DNA of 64,000 bases. Origin: Dipylidium caninum. Its lineage: Eukaryota; Platyhelminthes; Cestoda; Cyclophyllidea; Dipylidiidae. The notes under the pieces are model-generated. The model was not told the DNA's origin and ran no database searches. It worked only from the letters and a program-made list of their open reading frames with translations. Both the position numbers and the translations under genes were made by a program. Shown piece by piece: positions 37,901 through 52,900 of the stretch. How positions within the stretch are numbered: position 1 is the first letter of the stretch; the number at the start of each line of letters is the position of its first letter. The DNA lies in the NCBI GenBank assembly GCA_017562135.1, contig QEYB01000368.1, positions 62,001-126,000 of the forward strand, written 5' to 3'.

Positions 37901-40900
37901 TTTTTGCTACTGTGAAAAAGGCCTCGTTGGTAATTTAAAATCGTCCTTGTTTTTGTGAGGCGCACTGCTGATCTCATCACTGAGACACTCCGACCCAGCT
38001 TTTTGCAAGTACACAAAGGTGATTCAGTCTCACATTTCCAGCTTCTCGTCCATAGCCGAGGTGGCCTTAAGGGTCGGCGCTAACGGCTCCGTCGGGTAGG
38101 TGGACGGTCGCCAGGATGCACGAGGCCTGGGGCCAACGTCAACGGTGGAGTGGCATTTCATTGACATCTCATAAAGTCTTCATCCTGATTACTTTCCAAT
38201 GGATGCCTACGAGCTCTCGAGTCTGACCTTTCCTTGAATATTTTTCTGCCCGCGTGTGCGAACTCGTAACAGTTACAGATTTTTCACAGTCATTCACAGA
38301 GATGAGGCGTATATTTGTCTAGGTTGACCAGGCGCAAGTTTATGCTTCACCTCCTCACTCTTCAGGTGGGCAGTTTCACGCCTTCTGCGTCAACTTGTCA
38401 CTAGTGTCATGCTTAAAATGATTGAATGAAATTTGATGCAGCGGAACATCAACTGTGAGTGGAAAATTAAACCACTCGGATTTCTGTCGCAAAAAGTGGT
38501 GAAAAGTGGACGAAATCCGTGATTTCGTGAGAGGAATACCGCTTCCGTTCTGTCCACTGATCATGCCCCAGCTGTTCACTGTCATCTGACCAGAAATGTG
38601 ATTGTTTGCGCCTTTAAGCTGACCCCGGTTATCAACAATCTTGATTTTAACATGAACATGAATAGATTTTTTTCTACCACCTGGGTCTCGAAGGATATTC
38701 CTCGGATTCCCTCAAGATTGCTCCTGCCTCTTATCAAGAAAGTTAATGGCATGCACAAAGTAGGGTGAAGAGGTGGCGGCTGCATGCTCAGCTAATGATA
38801 TCGTGGCGTTATCGTTTCATTGTACTAGGAAACTTTATAGGCTTGCGTCGTATGTCTTCGCGAGCAAGCGCCTCGGGAGGCGAGAGCATGGCCGGCGGCG
38901 GGGCGCGCCGCGAGTCCAGCCATGAGGACGGAAATAGTGGTGGCCACGGAAATCACGCGAGAGGTCACGCGCCATTCCTGCCCCCGTCTGTCTCCTCAAG
39001 CCTGCGTCCTGAGTTGCCCGCTGGGGCGGCGGCCTGGGGACGGCGCTCTGATAGCGGAGAGGCTCTCGGCTTCACCGAGCCCGATGGCGAACACGAGTTT
39101 GGCAGACGCTCCCCTCGCCGGGACCGTCGTCGTACCTCCATTGGCACCACGCGCGATCCATCACGTTCCTCCTCCTCACGCACTCACATCCAAACTCCTG
39201 TCGCCGATTTCTACTCCTCCAACATGCCGTGGATATCGGCCGTTATTGCCTTCGCGAAAAGGTCAGTAACTCCCAGGACACGTACGACTCTGTCAATGAG
39301 ACCGAAAGTAAAGAAATTTAAGCTCAAGACTAATTTTCCTCCTAAGTTTAAGGTTAGTGGAAATCTCAGAAACAGTTTGCCCCAACAGCACAACCATTTG
39401 ATTTTTCCTTAGTCCAATCCTTAAGGCGGTGCGAAAGAGGCGGCCTATTTGCGCAACAAATTAAGTCCAAGTGAGGTGGCATAAATGCCAGAGACGACAG
39501 TAATTTCTCGAGCGGTAAGGAACTCATTGAAGATTGGGTTTCCGGTTGAAAATCACTGCTCGTAGAACTCACTTAATCAATCCCTTAAGTGTTTAAATTG
39601 TCACCTCTTTAAAGAACAACCTTCGACTGCAAGCATCAGCCCATTTGTGAAGCCAACTGCTTTGACCGTCAGCAACAACAATTACGGTCACTTCTGCAAG
39701 CCATCAGACAAGTCTACTCCACGCCAACCGAGTCCAGTTTCATTAGGTCGGTGGACGAATTACCTGAAAGTCGGCGAATTCGCACGACGGCAGGGAGTAC
39801 CGGCCTGGCTTCCGAAGCACGTTCTGGCAACAGCGGCGGTGGCATCTCGTGCCAGTGCTCCTCGGACTCCTTTGGCGGCAATGGGGGTGCTGGCAACGAG
39901 GAGGAGGAAGAGTCCGGCTACTCAGACAATGTCAACGACTCCGACCACGAAACCACAGCACTCGTTGGAGTGGAGGATTCCCTGAGACTCGCCTTAAATA
40001 GCACCCCTTTCCTTCGCGGCGTTGGTGTGGACTCCATGAGTGCTTTTTGTCCCAGTGGTGGTGACCCTGACTTGGAGGCTTCCGCGTCCATCCTGCATCG
40101 TGTTTTCGGCGGGAGAGATCATCAGGATAAGCGGAGCGCCTTGTTTGCTCGAAACGCCAAACGAAAGGTTTGTTCGGCCTGATTTTGGGTAACCCAAATA
40201 TAAATCCTTTAAAGTATATTACTTACGCGATTACAACGAGGTGATTAATGAACTCAGGAGTTGGCTTAATTTTTGCGCTTTTTACGGTGGCAAAACGTTG
40301 TTCCACATACCTCTAGACGCGTGGAGTAAAAGCCCCTGGCGCGCGGACTGACGTTGGAGGCCTGTGGTGGAATGCTTATAAGGCGGTTTATGAGGCACAT
40401 TGTAAAGATGCTGAAGAGAAGGTACGTTCCGCGGCGATTTTAGCGCTCTAACAGGCAGATGTAACTTCTACTGGAATAACTAAAGCTCATTATGGAGAAT
40501 TGCATGAGCTTGCAGTCCTACCGCATGATTGAATATAGGAAAGACTTGGACTGATTCATGTCTCCCTGCAATTTCGACTGGTAGTTGGGTATGATTAGCG
40601 GCCAGAAAGAACTATTTTGATTACCAAACTGCCCATCCGTAGCGCAGATTCTCTCACCGTGCTATTTGCCTTCCTCAAGGTTTGCATACTCAACCATACG
40701 AAGACAGTGAGGTTGCGACGGGATTATAACCTGTCGTGAGGGAGGGTAGAGTCGAAAAAGTGACTAAAGGCATTAAAACTACTTTATGACCCAGGAATCC
40801 TCGGTATTTGCGTCAGGCTGGCGGGAGGCAACAACGCCCATATTTGACCGGTTCCGCCGGAAGGGCACTCCCAAACGCGGTTCCGGGGCGGGCACCCTTT

Positions 40901-43900
40901 CCTCAACGGGGTTCTCCGACGACGGCGGCATCGGGGGCTTCTGTGGCCCCGGGGGACTCTCAAGCCTTATGAATCTCAGTCTCCTGGCTGGCGCGGGCAC
41001 GGGCCTCACCGCCGCCAATTCCTCGCCCTCACTGGCTCGGCTTCTGGAGGCGATGAGGAGCGGTCTCACCAATGGGACCATGATTTCTATTGAGGGGGAC
41101 GAGGTTCAGTCCGAGGAGGCTGATCACACCATAAAAGTTCGGCTTCTCGCTCACCAGACCGATTCGCCCGAATTACTGTACTTGGATACTCAGGTTAGTA
41201 TGCCGCCCAGAGATGAGCACTACCACGGCTAACTGTGTGCTTGCTCTCCTAAAACAACCTTATACTAATCAAATTATTTAGAGTAGAAGCATTGAGATGA
41301 AGCACAGTGGCTGTATTTCAAGTCCAACTCTTCTTTCTCCACATCTACACAGCAAGTGTGTTCTAGGGGCTCATATGACAATTGAGAAGGCGTTAGATGC
41401 ATCTCTCGTAGTCTTAGCTCATTTGCTCCCGCGATAAGTATATGAGCATTGAGCGAGTTTTTTGCTATAAGTTTGATTAGAACTTGTGGCGAGGCTGACA
41501 CCGTCCCCACGGTCTGCTCCAAGTGGCCTTTGAAATTCCCACTGCCGTCTCGGACGCGTGCTTCTCTTAGCATCCTCATAATTTACTGCCACAAATGCGG
41601 CAGTTCGGCTGCCTGAGCAATGCCCTTGAAGAAAGTAGTGGGAAAGAGGAGGAACATGGTTTAGTCACCAATTTTTAGGGGCCCATGGAACCTTCTTGGC
41701 GCAACTTCGGTACGACCAAACATGAATAAGATGGTCCTCAGTTTCAATTGAGGATTATATATTTCGCATGAAACGATAGCCCTTCAGTGAGATTCTTTCC
41801 ACTACACGTAGAATTTTTCTGTCAGGGGGTGACCGATGTGACAAAGACAGCGCCTAAAGACCAATCACCTTCCGTGGTGTGAGATTCTCTAAGTGGCTTT
41901 CATGGGCTTAGCCCAAAATAATCGAGAGGCTCGATTTCAGTTGTCAAGGGTCTACGTGCATAGCATTCAGAGAGTGCTGAATGGTGGTACTTCGTTATTG
42001 CCCCTCGCACTTGTTGGTTATTGGGAAAGTCGGCGACAACCCTAGGATTTGTCAAAAGAAAGCGATTTCCTACCGTAAACTGCACTTCCATGCATTGACG
42101 TTCGAGAATAGCAAAACACCTTTTATTAACACAGACAGAAGATGGTGCTACGAAACCAGTCTGATGCAATTGTAGGTTCAATCGCTGCGCGGCAGCTTCT
42201 TCAACCTTTTCAACAAGGGGGCACTTTTACTCTCTCCAGAACAGTTGGAAGAAGTGGTCCCTCTTGCCTGGGAGTTACTGCTAGAGGCTGATCCCGAACT
42301 GACCAACAGTGCAGGTGATGAAGAAGTCATCTTCTACCAAGAGGCATTTATTAACCACCTTAAACTTTCGTCCCGACGTATAGAGTCTGCCTCTGCTTGT
42401 TTTAGCCTCTCTGATCCTCTTTGCCGCCGTAAAACGCCCAGCCTTCATACAAAAACTGCTCTACTCGGAGCTTCAACACGCAGAACTCAATAGCCGTATA
42501 AACGCCGTGCTCAGGTAGTCGGTTAAGGGCTCTGCTTGCACACAACCAGCTCAGCTCACAGCTCATATTGCATCCGCCTCCGTGTTATGCACTTTTGCCA
42601 CCCAACTGATTTTAGCAAGCACTCTTTTTAAAATGACATAGTCGGTGGGCACCCTCACTCATCAACTTATCGTTTCATGAAGCTCGTAAGCACGAATGCG
42701 TGTGACTTTCCCTACGCCGCGATCCTATTGATGGAATGTCTGTCGCCAGGTTTCGGGCGCTGTGGACGGCTCGGCACCAAGTGTGGTCGCGTCTCGAGGA
42801 GGGAGCGAGTCAGTGTCTCAAGGTGCCGCCACCGCTGATCGAGTATGTGCTGCCCTCGCCCACCCTCGGCAACCCCTCCCTCCAAGTGCCCGACCCCGCC
42901 TGGGAAACGCGGAGGGGAACCTCGGCCGAGGAGGTCCAGCTCAAACAAAATGAAGCCACTGTGAGTCCAGACGTGAAATTACTGCATTTAACAACGCGAT
43001 AAGAAATGCGGACTGAGGAGTGAATATTAGCGGAAACAGCATTCCATTCTAGAGACCTAATTCAAGAGTTTTCCAAGTTTTTCCATGGTATCACTTAAAG
43101 GATCTTTTAGTGAAGCAGCTTTGAAGGCGTGCCCGCGAAAGGATACCCACTGGGCATGGGTGTAGGAACCACGCTGTTTTTCAAAATGAAACGGCACTTT
43201 AACCCTCCTGCGGTGCAACTTATCGGCTAGTCTGACAAAGACGAGGAGTGTCAGTCTTGACAATCACACCAAACCGTTGAGAAGTGCATTTGTTCCGCGG
43301 GGAGGAAAAATGTGAGAAAGCAAATGATTTGAAATATATAAGAGGCAAAGTTCGCAGAGGCGCTCTGCTGTTATCCTAGTCCAGTTATGAGTGCATCGTC
43401 GCATTGGTATTTGAATCCACAGGTTGTCGGTCGACCGCAAATGAGGAGGGTTTGAGGAACAAGCCTAACGGGATTAACGAATGGTTGTGCTGTTGGCTTT
43501 AGAAAACCTTCGTGACGGCTTCGACAAGCCGAAGGAAGCAACAACAGGAGTTGTTAGCTCGTGCGGTGACCGCGGCGAAGTTGGCACGGGACGAGGCGCG
43601 TCGCCTCTTCCACATGACCACCTCCTCTGTCCTTGAACTGGCCGGTACTGAGGCCGTCTTCTCCAAGGACCATCGAGGTGACGAGGCGGGTACCGGCGAG
43701 GACGGTGGGTCGTAGTTGATATGCCTTTTCTCTTTCAACGCTAAAGGGGAACTTGAGTTCACGTCCGCATCGTAGAAGGCTGCTTCCCAAACCGAAGGGC
43801 TCGTCATGTTTAGTTACAAGGTACGCATAGCCAAGGACCATCCACGCGACCAAGCTTTATAGCTCTTTGGGAAGCCGATTTGCTCGAGGCTGCTGCGAAG

Positions 43901-46900
43901 TACATGCTCCCGAAATACGCACCCTACTTTGGCCACTTTTCAATTAACGAAATTGTCAAACGGCAGCACGAAGCCATTTTGGCTTGTTAGAGCGCTGGTG
44001 CTTCCAGAAGTAGGAACGGAGCGCACTTGTTAAATGCGGGTCCGTGCAGTGTGGAGCTGTCATTGTAAACGGCGGTAGCGTTTCAGCCGTCGCAACAGTT
44101 CTATTATCATCTTTTTATCATTCATTAATTCTGAATTAAGAACTCCTATTAATTAGTCCTGCGGAGAGTGAGTCCATCTAACTGGCGGGACGTCTCACAC
44201 TGCAGGATTCAGAAAATCCCAAAGGAGACTTTGTAGTTGCTATCTCAGCGCCACCATGGAGGACATGTCTGTGACATGGAAGATGTCGCATGATTCTCTC
44301 ATCTGCAGAGATAATGAACATATCTCAGTAAAATCACACAAAGCCTTCCAACTATTCATTACGAAATCCACTTTCTTTTACTTATGTATAAGGCCACGAG
44401 GGGACAACTAACGGTCTTGTCGAGTCACTGAGGCGTCAAATTATTAAGTTTTGTTAAAATTCTGTTTAGCACACGGAGAACGTCTTTATTTAGTTCGTTT
44501 ATCCCTTTGCCACTCGGTGCGTCTACAGAGTTGTTCGGTGTTTACACAAGGTCCGTTGATAACGATGAGGGCCGATGCTCGGCCGACACGAGAACGCCAT
44601 CCTGACTGTCGGTCGCGGTGGGAGACACCGAACAGGTGCTTGGTCGTTCTCGTCAATGGTCATGTTCCCAACGGGAGGCAGGGGTCTCTCGCGGCGATCT
44701 TCGCTCCCCCATCAAACGCTTAGTTGAGTGCGCCCTCGTAGGTTAGGCTTCGAACGGCGCCAAACTCAGTGTTGTGACTTAAGTGCAACCAACCGTGTGG
44801 CAATGAAGAGGACGGCAACTCGCGGCCTCGGTCAGAGGAGGTTATGGCCAAAGCGGACGTGAATATGTGGGCACTGAGGCTCCACACCACTTGAGGAGCC
44901 GCCGCAATTCGTGGTCACCCCGGTGGCCTCCGGTAAACAGCAGAAAAGGCCTCTTCGTTCGCAGAAACATGGAAGAATGCGGGTTTCACCGACTCACCTA
45001 CACCTGCTTTTATCACTTTTATCTTCTCTAATGGTTTGTAGTGAATGCAAATGAAATGGTTGAGAGACCCTCAATTTCCCCTTATCGTAAATGAACCACG
45101 TCCAAAAGCCACTCTGTGCGAAATTTTCTGCGGGAAATCGGAACGGAGGGCAGATTAACATCCGTGCTTTCACTTCATCCACAGGATTTCTTTAATCCCA
45201 CGGGGCATGATAAGTGAGAGGTGCACCGCGGACTTACCTGCTTCTCCTTGTGCCATGCGTACTTTCAGCAAACTTGAAAGCTATGAGGCGAACACGCTAA
45301 TTTTGTATCTCACATCTCATAATTCTGCCTACTAAAAGGGCACGATGGCGAAATGGAAGTTGTGCCTTCACAAGCCGAGGAGTGGTTCGGCTAGCGAAAG
45401 CTGCTTCCTCTTGAATTGAGGACATTTTCAAGTCGGACAAAAAGGATCGCATTTTCTAAATAGCACTTGTCTCGCCCTCAGCTCTTTTTCTCAAAGCCAC
45501 ATGCGATGGCTGAGGGTCGCAGCCACCATGCATGAAAAGTAGTTGGCTCCAAACAACTGTCTCCTCCTACATTCTTCCTTTTGTCTGAAACGCTCCTTGG
45601 CCATGTGCCTCCTTTCACTTCCACTTGTTACAATTCTAGCATGCAGTGGATGGATGGCATTATTAGCATTACCGTCTATTCTAAAATAATTTGTGTCCTA
45701 GTCCACGGAAGTGGGAATTGCAGGTGCGATATCTCCTCAGTCCCCTTTTCGCCCAACTCTCCCATCCAAAAGATTCGCATTTCCGTGGCGTGTGCATAGG
45801 GTCACTTAGAGCTATTCCACATCATTAGAACTACGACACGTGGCGAAGGAGACTCGCTCTTCCTCAGGACCGTATTCATAAAGGAACATGAAAATCGTCT
45901 AAACGTGTGAGGCAGGTGTTGCCAGTGGGAGATTTCATCATTTTTTCCTAGAATCTACTACTTTTTAACAAATTATCCCCCTGACAGGCAACGTCGGCAT
46001 GACGAATTCAGTGGTGCAGGAGGAATTCAATCTGGCTGCAAGGAAGGTCAGTTTCGCGCCCATGAATCGCAGCCTTAATATGCAATCGCGCAGTTTCTCG
46101 TGGCGAAACGGCTCGATCCCCTTGTTTCGAGACAACGTAACTCTTATTGACGGTACGTTTGCCTCATCGCCGCCCACCACACGCACACGCCGCATGCAAT
46201 AATCTCCACCCGGGAACCTAATGACCGGGACCGCTGCTCCCCAACGCCACTTTATTTGGCAACTGGAGACTACTTTTCCTCCTCCGCACGTCCCAACAAA
46301 AAGGTGTTGTTGAAACCGAATTTTTTATCTTAAACTTAATGGCCCTCGGTCCAACCGCTTCTTTGGACGTCAAGCAAGGAAGATGGCAAAAAACCACAGT
46401 ACAAAACGTGTTGACTATGCAGCCTTTCACTTCACGCCCTCAGAAAAAAAGCGTTAAACGTCGGGAGGTAGTAATTCCCAGGTCACAGCGGCGGAGCAGG
46501 TCGGATCTAGGCTGATCCGAAAGTGCTCGCGATTCGTGAGCAAGGTGATTTGGTCTTGGCGTCGCATTTGGCATTTGGTAATTAAAATTTGCGTTGTGTT
46601 GGGAGTACAAACTAAACTCCCCGCTTGCCTGCGTGATGCCTTGCTTCCCTCTAGGAAGCTTAGACCCCTGTCATCATCATTCACTAAGAAGGCTCGTGGT
46701 ACGGAAAAGGGGAAAAATGAAGAATAAGCGGAGCACTGCAATCCAGTCCGCGTCCCCTTCCGGGGTTAATCAGTGGCTCCCACTTAATTGCATCCCTTCG
46801 TGCGAGCGCGCACTGAGTTGAGACTTTAGAAGGGAAGTGAAGGACTGTGAATCTGTCTCCTCCCCTATGATAGGGCTAAATTGAGGAATTTTAGAGGCTG

Positions 46901-49900
46901 TTCAAAGGCTTCTCTCACTTTTCTTCATCAAAGACGACGAGTCGGGAGGAGGTAACGCCTCAGTGCTTCTGACCCATCAGTTGCAAATGGCGCAAACTTT
47001 CTTCCCCTCCTGTGTATGTGCCGCCACACTGCCGCTCACCAACCTCATGGACGACTGCGCAGTAAATAGCGAAGGCATTGCAGGTAAGCCACGGAGACAC
47101 TCCCACCCTCCCACCGCCCCATCATCCCCGCCACACAGCACTGCTCCGCGCCTGTGATTGCGCATTTCCCAGACAACTTGGAGCCCCTCCACCTCCCCCT
47201 GCCTGGTGCCAATTAATCTGTAGCACAACGCCGGCCATGTCTACTCGAGTTCGCGACGGGAGTCAGCATTTGTTCGGGACTTGCTGATTCCCCGTTTTAC
47301 CCCTCGTCAAGCTCTCACATCAGTGTACCTCTAATGGCCGCATAAGCTAGAGTTAAACTGAGATTTTACAATGGCCAATTTAAAATACTGTGCAAAGGCC
47401 ATAACATTGAAATGGTACTGATAAGCCCCCAGAAAATGCCTCAACTGCCATAAGTCATTAATTATGTACGATGCTGGGAGGCATGCATCGGTGGAGGTGG
47501 TGAGTCTCACTGTGTGCGTTTACATCAGTGACCAACCCCCCTTGTTTCTTCTGTTTGCTCACAAGTGAACACCGTCGTCGAGACAGTCGTCTGGCAGTGC
47601 CTCCTGGAGGACACCAGTCTCTTTTTGCGCTACGTCTTCGAAAAACTCACAAGAGTCCCTCACAAAGATGACCTCATTTCGGTCATTCGAAAGCTCGTTC
47701 AACGTCTTCCCGAACTTCCAATGCAAACAGCTCACATTCTCTTTACAACTTGGTAATTAACGCCATTCCAGATAGCTCGTAGGAGAATTAGGGCCATAAT
47801 TGTTGAGGAGTTGTAAATTTGGCAAAGGAGCAGCACACGTCCTCTTGCCTTCGTTGGCCGCATTACGCCGACGCACTTGTTAGTGCCGGTGTTTCCAAAC
47901 TCCCACAATCCTAACGACTACAGCAGATTTTTAAGCGATGGGATATGGTTTCGGACACTAAATGTGATCATACAAGTGAAGAGGGGCGTCCGAGACAGGA
48001 AACGTAATCAGACAGATTTCATTTGTGTGACACCGCCTCACGCCGGTTATCCGCAAGACATCCTCTATCCAGACTTCCTTGAAACGGGCGATTTAGGCAC
48101 ATTGCGGCTAGAATCTCCTCGACTGTCGACGCTCTCTGTAGCGCCGGTTCAATGCTCACGCACACAAATTTGCCTTCATCCTGTCGCCGACCCTAAGCTC
48201 ATTTCTTTCCGTAGGTTGGTTGCATAATGTTTCACGTGCGGACGCCCAGTTTTGATGCTCCAGATTCAATCGCCAGCATCCTTTGTGTGTTGCACATGGT
48301 TAGTTTGCGTAACAAAACCATTTACTTCTCAATATTATAATGTTAACTCGTGTCTTCACTCCACTTTGAAGATAATCCCATACGTCAAGAATATCTACTT
48401 CAAGGACCTAAAGCAAACCTTTCGTCGCGAACAAATCGACGTAAGTGGACGGCCTCACTGGAGGGAATATTTGGGATTCTTTCCTGGTGCACAAGCGGAG
48501 TTTTACTGCAATGGTGCCGGTTTGTCATTCATTTTGCAGGCGAATTTTCTGCCTCATCACATTTGCCACCGAGGCTCCCTGCCGCTAGGCACGTGGCGGT
48601 CAGGCGGTGGCTGTCTCGTGGCGAATGGGATTGTAAAAATGCCTTAAGAAACAGGCGTAACAGGGGAAGGTGCATTAAGTGAGAAGACCTATCACCTTCT
48701 AATAAGTATTATCACCTTGAACACCTTGATGGGAACGGAGAAATAATGCGGCCAGACTCAGATCGCCGCAAAATCCCGGCGCTCGTTGCGGGTTTTTCTG
48801 AAGGCGTCTCTCACTTCTTCCCATTGCCCTGTTCACAGCCTCTTTGCACAACTCTAAGACAAACAACTGCATGTATAAGTGCCGGATTTGCCCCAAAACC
48901 CTCACGTTCGCTCGTCTCCATTTCAGTCAACTCTACTTGTGACAGCCAACCTGCCATGTGCCAAACAATTCAACGTCTTCTGCGACACAATCTGCGTGGC
49001 ACAGTTGGTGAAACTGCAAGATGATAACAAGGTGAGTGCTGACCTGCACTTTGCCCTCGGCTTTAAGTTCTCCTGAGGGGGGTTGAACTGACCCCACGGA
49101 CACTTTGACCGTGATGATATAAACATTTTGAGAAGATTCAGCCATCGTCGTGGAAAGTGTATACTTTGATTCAAGCAGGGTGTTTTGTTGTAATCAGATG
49201 GGAGAGACGCCTCCGCCACCCAATGCTGAAATGACTTTTCACACACCGCGGTGATGAAGATTAATGATCCCCATGGGTAGGAACATTTAATTACGCCACA
49301 CTTTAAACTCCTGCTGATGTTTTCCACACTGATAATTTAAGAGTCTCTCGTCCCTTTATCCCCTACGCCGTCTGCCTGTAAACGCGCAAATTTTCAGGGA
49401 GGCAGGATAATCACACAAATGCTGCTATGCCTGTTTACTTTCGTAGGATTACCGTTTCAACGATATCCTAACCGAGGCGCTGGAGGGCAACGGTGTGCCC
49501 CACAGCGAATATCACCTCCACGTCCTCTGCGACGATCGTTCAAGTAAGTCCGGGCTGGGCGAGGCGCGGAGGACCATGGTTAGCCGCGACTGCGGCCACA
49601 TTAGACAGCGGTGGGGGCGGAACTGTGGGCGATAATGAGTCGGAAGCCGTAGTCCACTCGTCAGGTGCCGGACTTATGGGGCGTAGGAAGAGAGGCATCA
49701 CGTGGTTGGGCTAGTGCGTTGATCATCGAGGTGCTTCACATCAGAACATCTCCAGTTGCTTTCGCTTGCAGATATCATACGCAATTCCAACCACTACGTC
49801 CGTGACTTCTACCCCTTCAAAAGGAACCACATTCCGAAACTAAAGCTGATGCGAGTGAGTCGCGAAACTGGACAGCAACTGCTACAGCGGAACGCATTCA

Positions 49901-52900
49901 GCCTGAAAGTTCAAGAAGTGGGCAAGTTGCTATTGGTAAAGACCATCCTCCCCAAACCACGGCAGCTTCACATGTAAGACCGGCAATCGAATTCCTGTCT
50001 TAAATAGTACGATTTTTTCATATTTACTAGTCTCTAGACCAGACACTCCTTCCCAGGCGAACATTTGAAAGTGGTACAAAATTTCCTCCCTTTGTTTTAA
50101 CCGTTACGCTGAACCCTCTTTCACAAACTGAGTGTTTGTACGAGTGATGAGGACGCGGCTGCGGGAGTTATTCCTCACCGACAATCTACACTCATGCTAC
50201 CTAACTCCCTTCAGCGAGCATTCGGTCAGGCGAGTGAATGAATGAAGGTAGACGTAGGCGGTTAAGGGTCTAGTCGGGGCTGTTAGTTCCGCCGAACTTG
50301 CCATATGTCGAACCATCTGCCACGTCAGGTTTCAGCTAACAGACCTCAGCGACTCGACAGATGATAACAGGAGTATATCCCGATAAAACGTCTCTGGTTA
50401 TTAAAGTAACTCGAATCTTACCACTTCTTGTTCCCTCTGTCCTGGTGAGTCGGTGCCCGCTCTCTGGGCGAGGGCTCGTCCACATCAGACGGACGGGGAA
50501 AAGGCCACACTGACCCGGCCATTTGATTTCAGATGTCAAATCACATCCTGTTTTTGCGAGAGGAGCTCGCCAAACTCCCCTCCTTCCCACGCAAAGCTCT
50601 TGAGGCGGAATTCGCCCTATACGATTGCGGTGACATGGGAAAAGCTCTCTTTGCGATGGACTCCACGCACAAGCTGACTTGGTGCCAGTTGATAAACTCC
50701 ATGTTCCAAAAGATGACTTCAACCTTCCCCTGGTCCACCGATCTACAACTCTTCCTTAACGTTTACAATGGTACCCTTGTGTTGCACGCTGAAGACGCCA
50801 CCATTCTTCGCCAGTGTCTGGCTTTCTATCTTCAGGTAGAGTGAACGGGGATTTGTGGAGGGATTGAGTGGGGGACGGCTGGAAGTTATAATTCTTGGCA
50901 ACAAGTGATGACAGTGCTTCGTAAGAAACGAATGAGTGAGTGGAATGGCACCTCGTAGGTCCTATGACAACAGGGAGTTCACTGATGCCACCAAAGGCAG
51001 GTGAAGGCGCGTTGGAGACCTTTGCACCTCAATAAAACTGCAATTTTTCCCCTCTGGTTTAAGGGTCCCGCTATGCCGTGTACGCGTATGCATGCATCAG
51101 CACCTCTTCGAGGAGGCATTTGCGGTGTTGACAATGAAAAAAGATGATCTTACGGACTACACCATTTCTTTCATCGAATAAAGCTTCCCACCCCGTAGCC
51201 ATGCTTAAACTCTTTGATGTGACGTCAAAAAGAGTGTGGGAAGGACGCCTGGTAAATGTGCACTGCTCTTACCGGTTCCTTCCTACTTGCAGTGCTGCTA
51301 CCAGTTCAAGATGATCTTCTCAGTCAACGGGTATTTGAGTATTTTGCCCATAATGATCAGAGTGTACCACAGCAATCAGCACAACGGCATTCTCAAACAG
51401 GCAATAGAGTTTACGTTCAAGCAGTTTTACATAATGCACCGGACGCCATTCATTCTCCAAATGTTCGGCAGCATCGCCAACTACATCGACCTCTCGCCCG
51501 AGGATTCGGCCCAGTCCAATTTTTATAGGGTAACGCTTCACTATTCCCCACCCCTTTCAATAATTCATGAAAATGCCCTGCCTTTGTATTTTTTGCCTTG
51601 CCAGGAAACTCCATTTTGTTTAAATAGAATTTCATCTTGTCAGGGTTACTCAGCAAATAGGAACAGTACAAAGAAGGCGTTAATCGCGTCAAATTCTCTC
51701 AATAGACATGTAGGTTGGTCGGATGTGACCGTGAGCCCGGTCAGATGCGTTCCGTAGCACGAGGAGCCGCCGACGCCAGATAAAGGTGGTTTAGTTCACG
51801 TAAAAAGGTCTGCTCGACATTGGCGTGCCTGGAGTAACTGATTGCTTTTTCGTAAGATAACTTGACCACGTCGCCTTATTTCTTTCTCCAGGTTCAGCCG
51901 GAAACCCTTTATCAACTTCTACGAGCCATTGGCAGGGAAATACCAGACACTCTAGGAATTTTGCAGTTGTGCTCCTTCTCCAAACCCCTGAAAGCCCTTG
52001 TAATTAGCTATTACATTAACTTATCTTACCGGTTCTTAGTTTCCTTACTCCTACCAGTGAATAGGGCATTTTAAATGTGAGTCATTGGGCCTAGGATATT
52101 AGACTACTAGCGAGGTCATCGTGTCACTGGTTTGACGGAAGTCCATGCTGAAACTTCTGTCACACGATTCTTCATTCATAGGACTTTTGCTACGCAGACG
52201 ACTCGCAAACGTGGTCAATCTTTGAGACAATAAATCTGTGCGTCACAGTGCAAGTCTACGCCCCGGAATCCTACCGTTCGCGACAGATGATGGTAGGTCA
52301 CTTGTCTGCACTTATCGCAAGAACTGCCATCCTTACTCTACTGAGCTCATCGAAGCCCGTCAAAACCGAGGTTTTTGCGAATCTTCATTCTCGTCTTCGC
52401 CGTTACTGTTCAAATGTAGATGGTGGCATAGTGCACTTAATATTGCCTCGACTCACCAACCTATGAGGCTTGTGGAGACCCCTCATCCTCCTCGGATGCC
52501 ACCTCAGTCTCTTGTGCGGACATGGCGCCGCTTTACTAAGTGAAATCATTCTCCACGAGCTTGAGGCTGCGACTAGAGTTAGTTTACACTCAGCTAGTCA
52601 TTACTGAGTTTTGCGTTTCGCTGAATGGCATCATCTAAGTGGACCACGCGTTCTTAGTGCACAAACAAACTTGGCTCTGGCCGCCTTGAGGAATATATTG
52701 CAGTGCGACTCAAGTCGCCCAATCCCGAAGCCAGCATTAAAGAACCAAATTTTTAGGCGCGCCGTCACAAACACACTTTATTTTTCTGACGCCGGCCACG
52801 CGGCGATTTAGTCCGGGCCATTTGGAGCGCGAGCGAAACGTCGCCGGGCATAATCCTCTTATCCCCGCCGCAGCGGCGAGGCTAGTAGTTGGCGAGTGCA

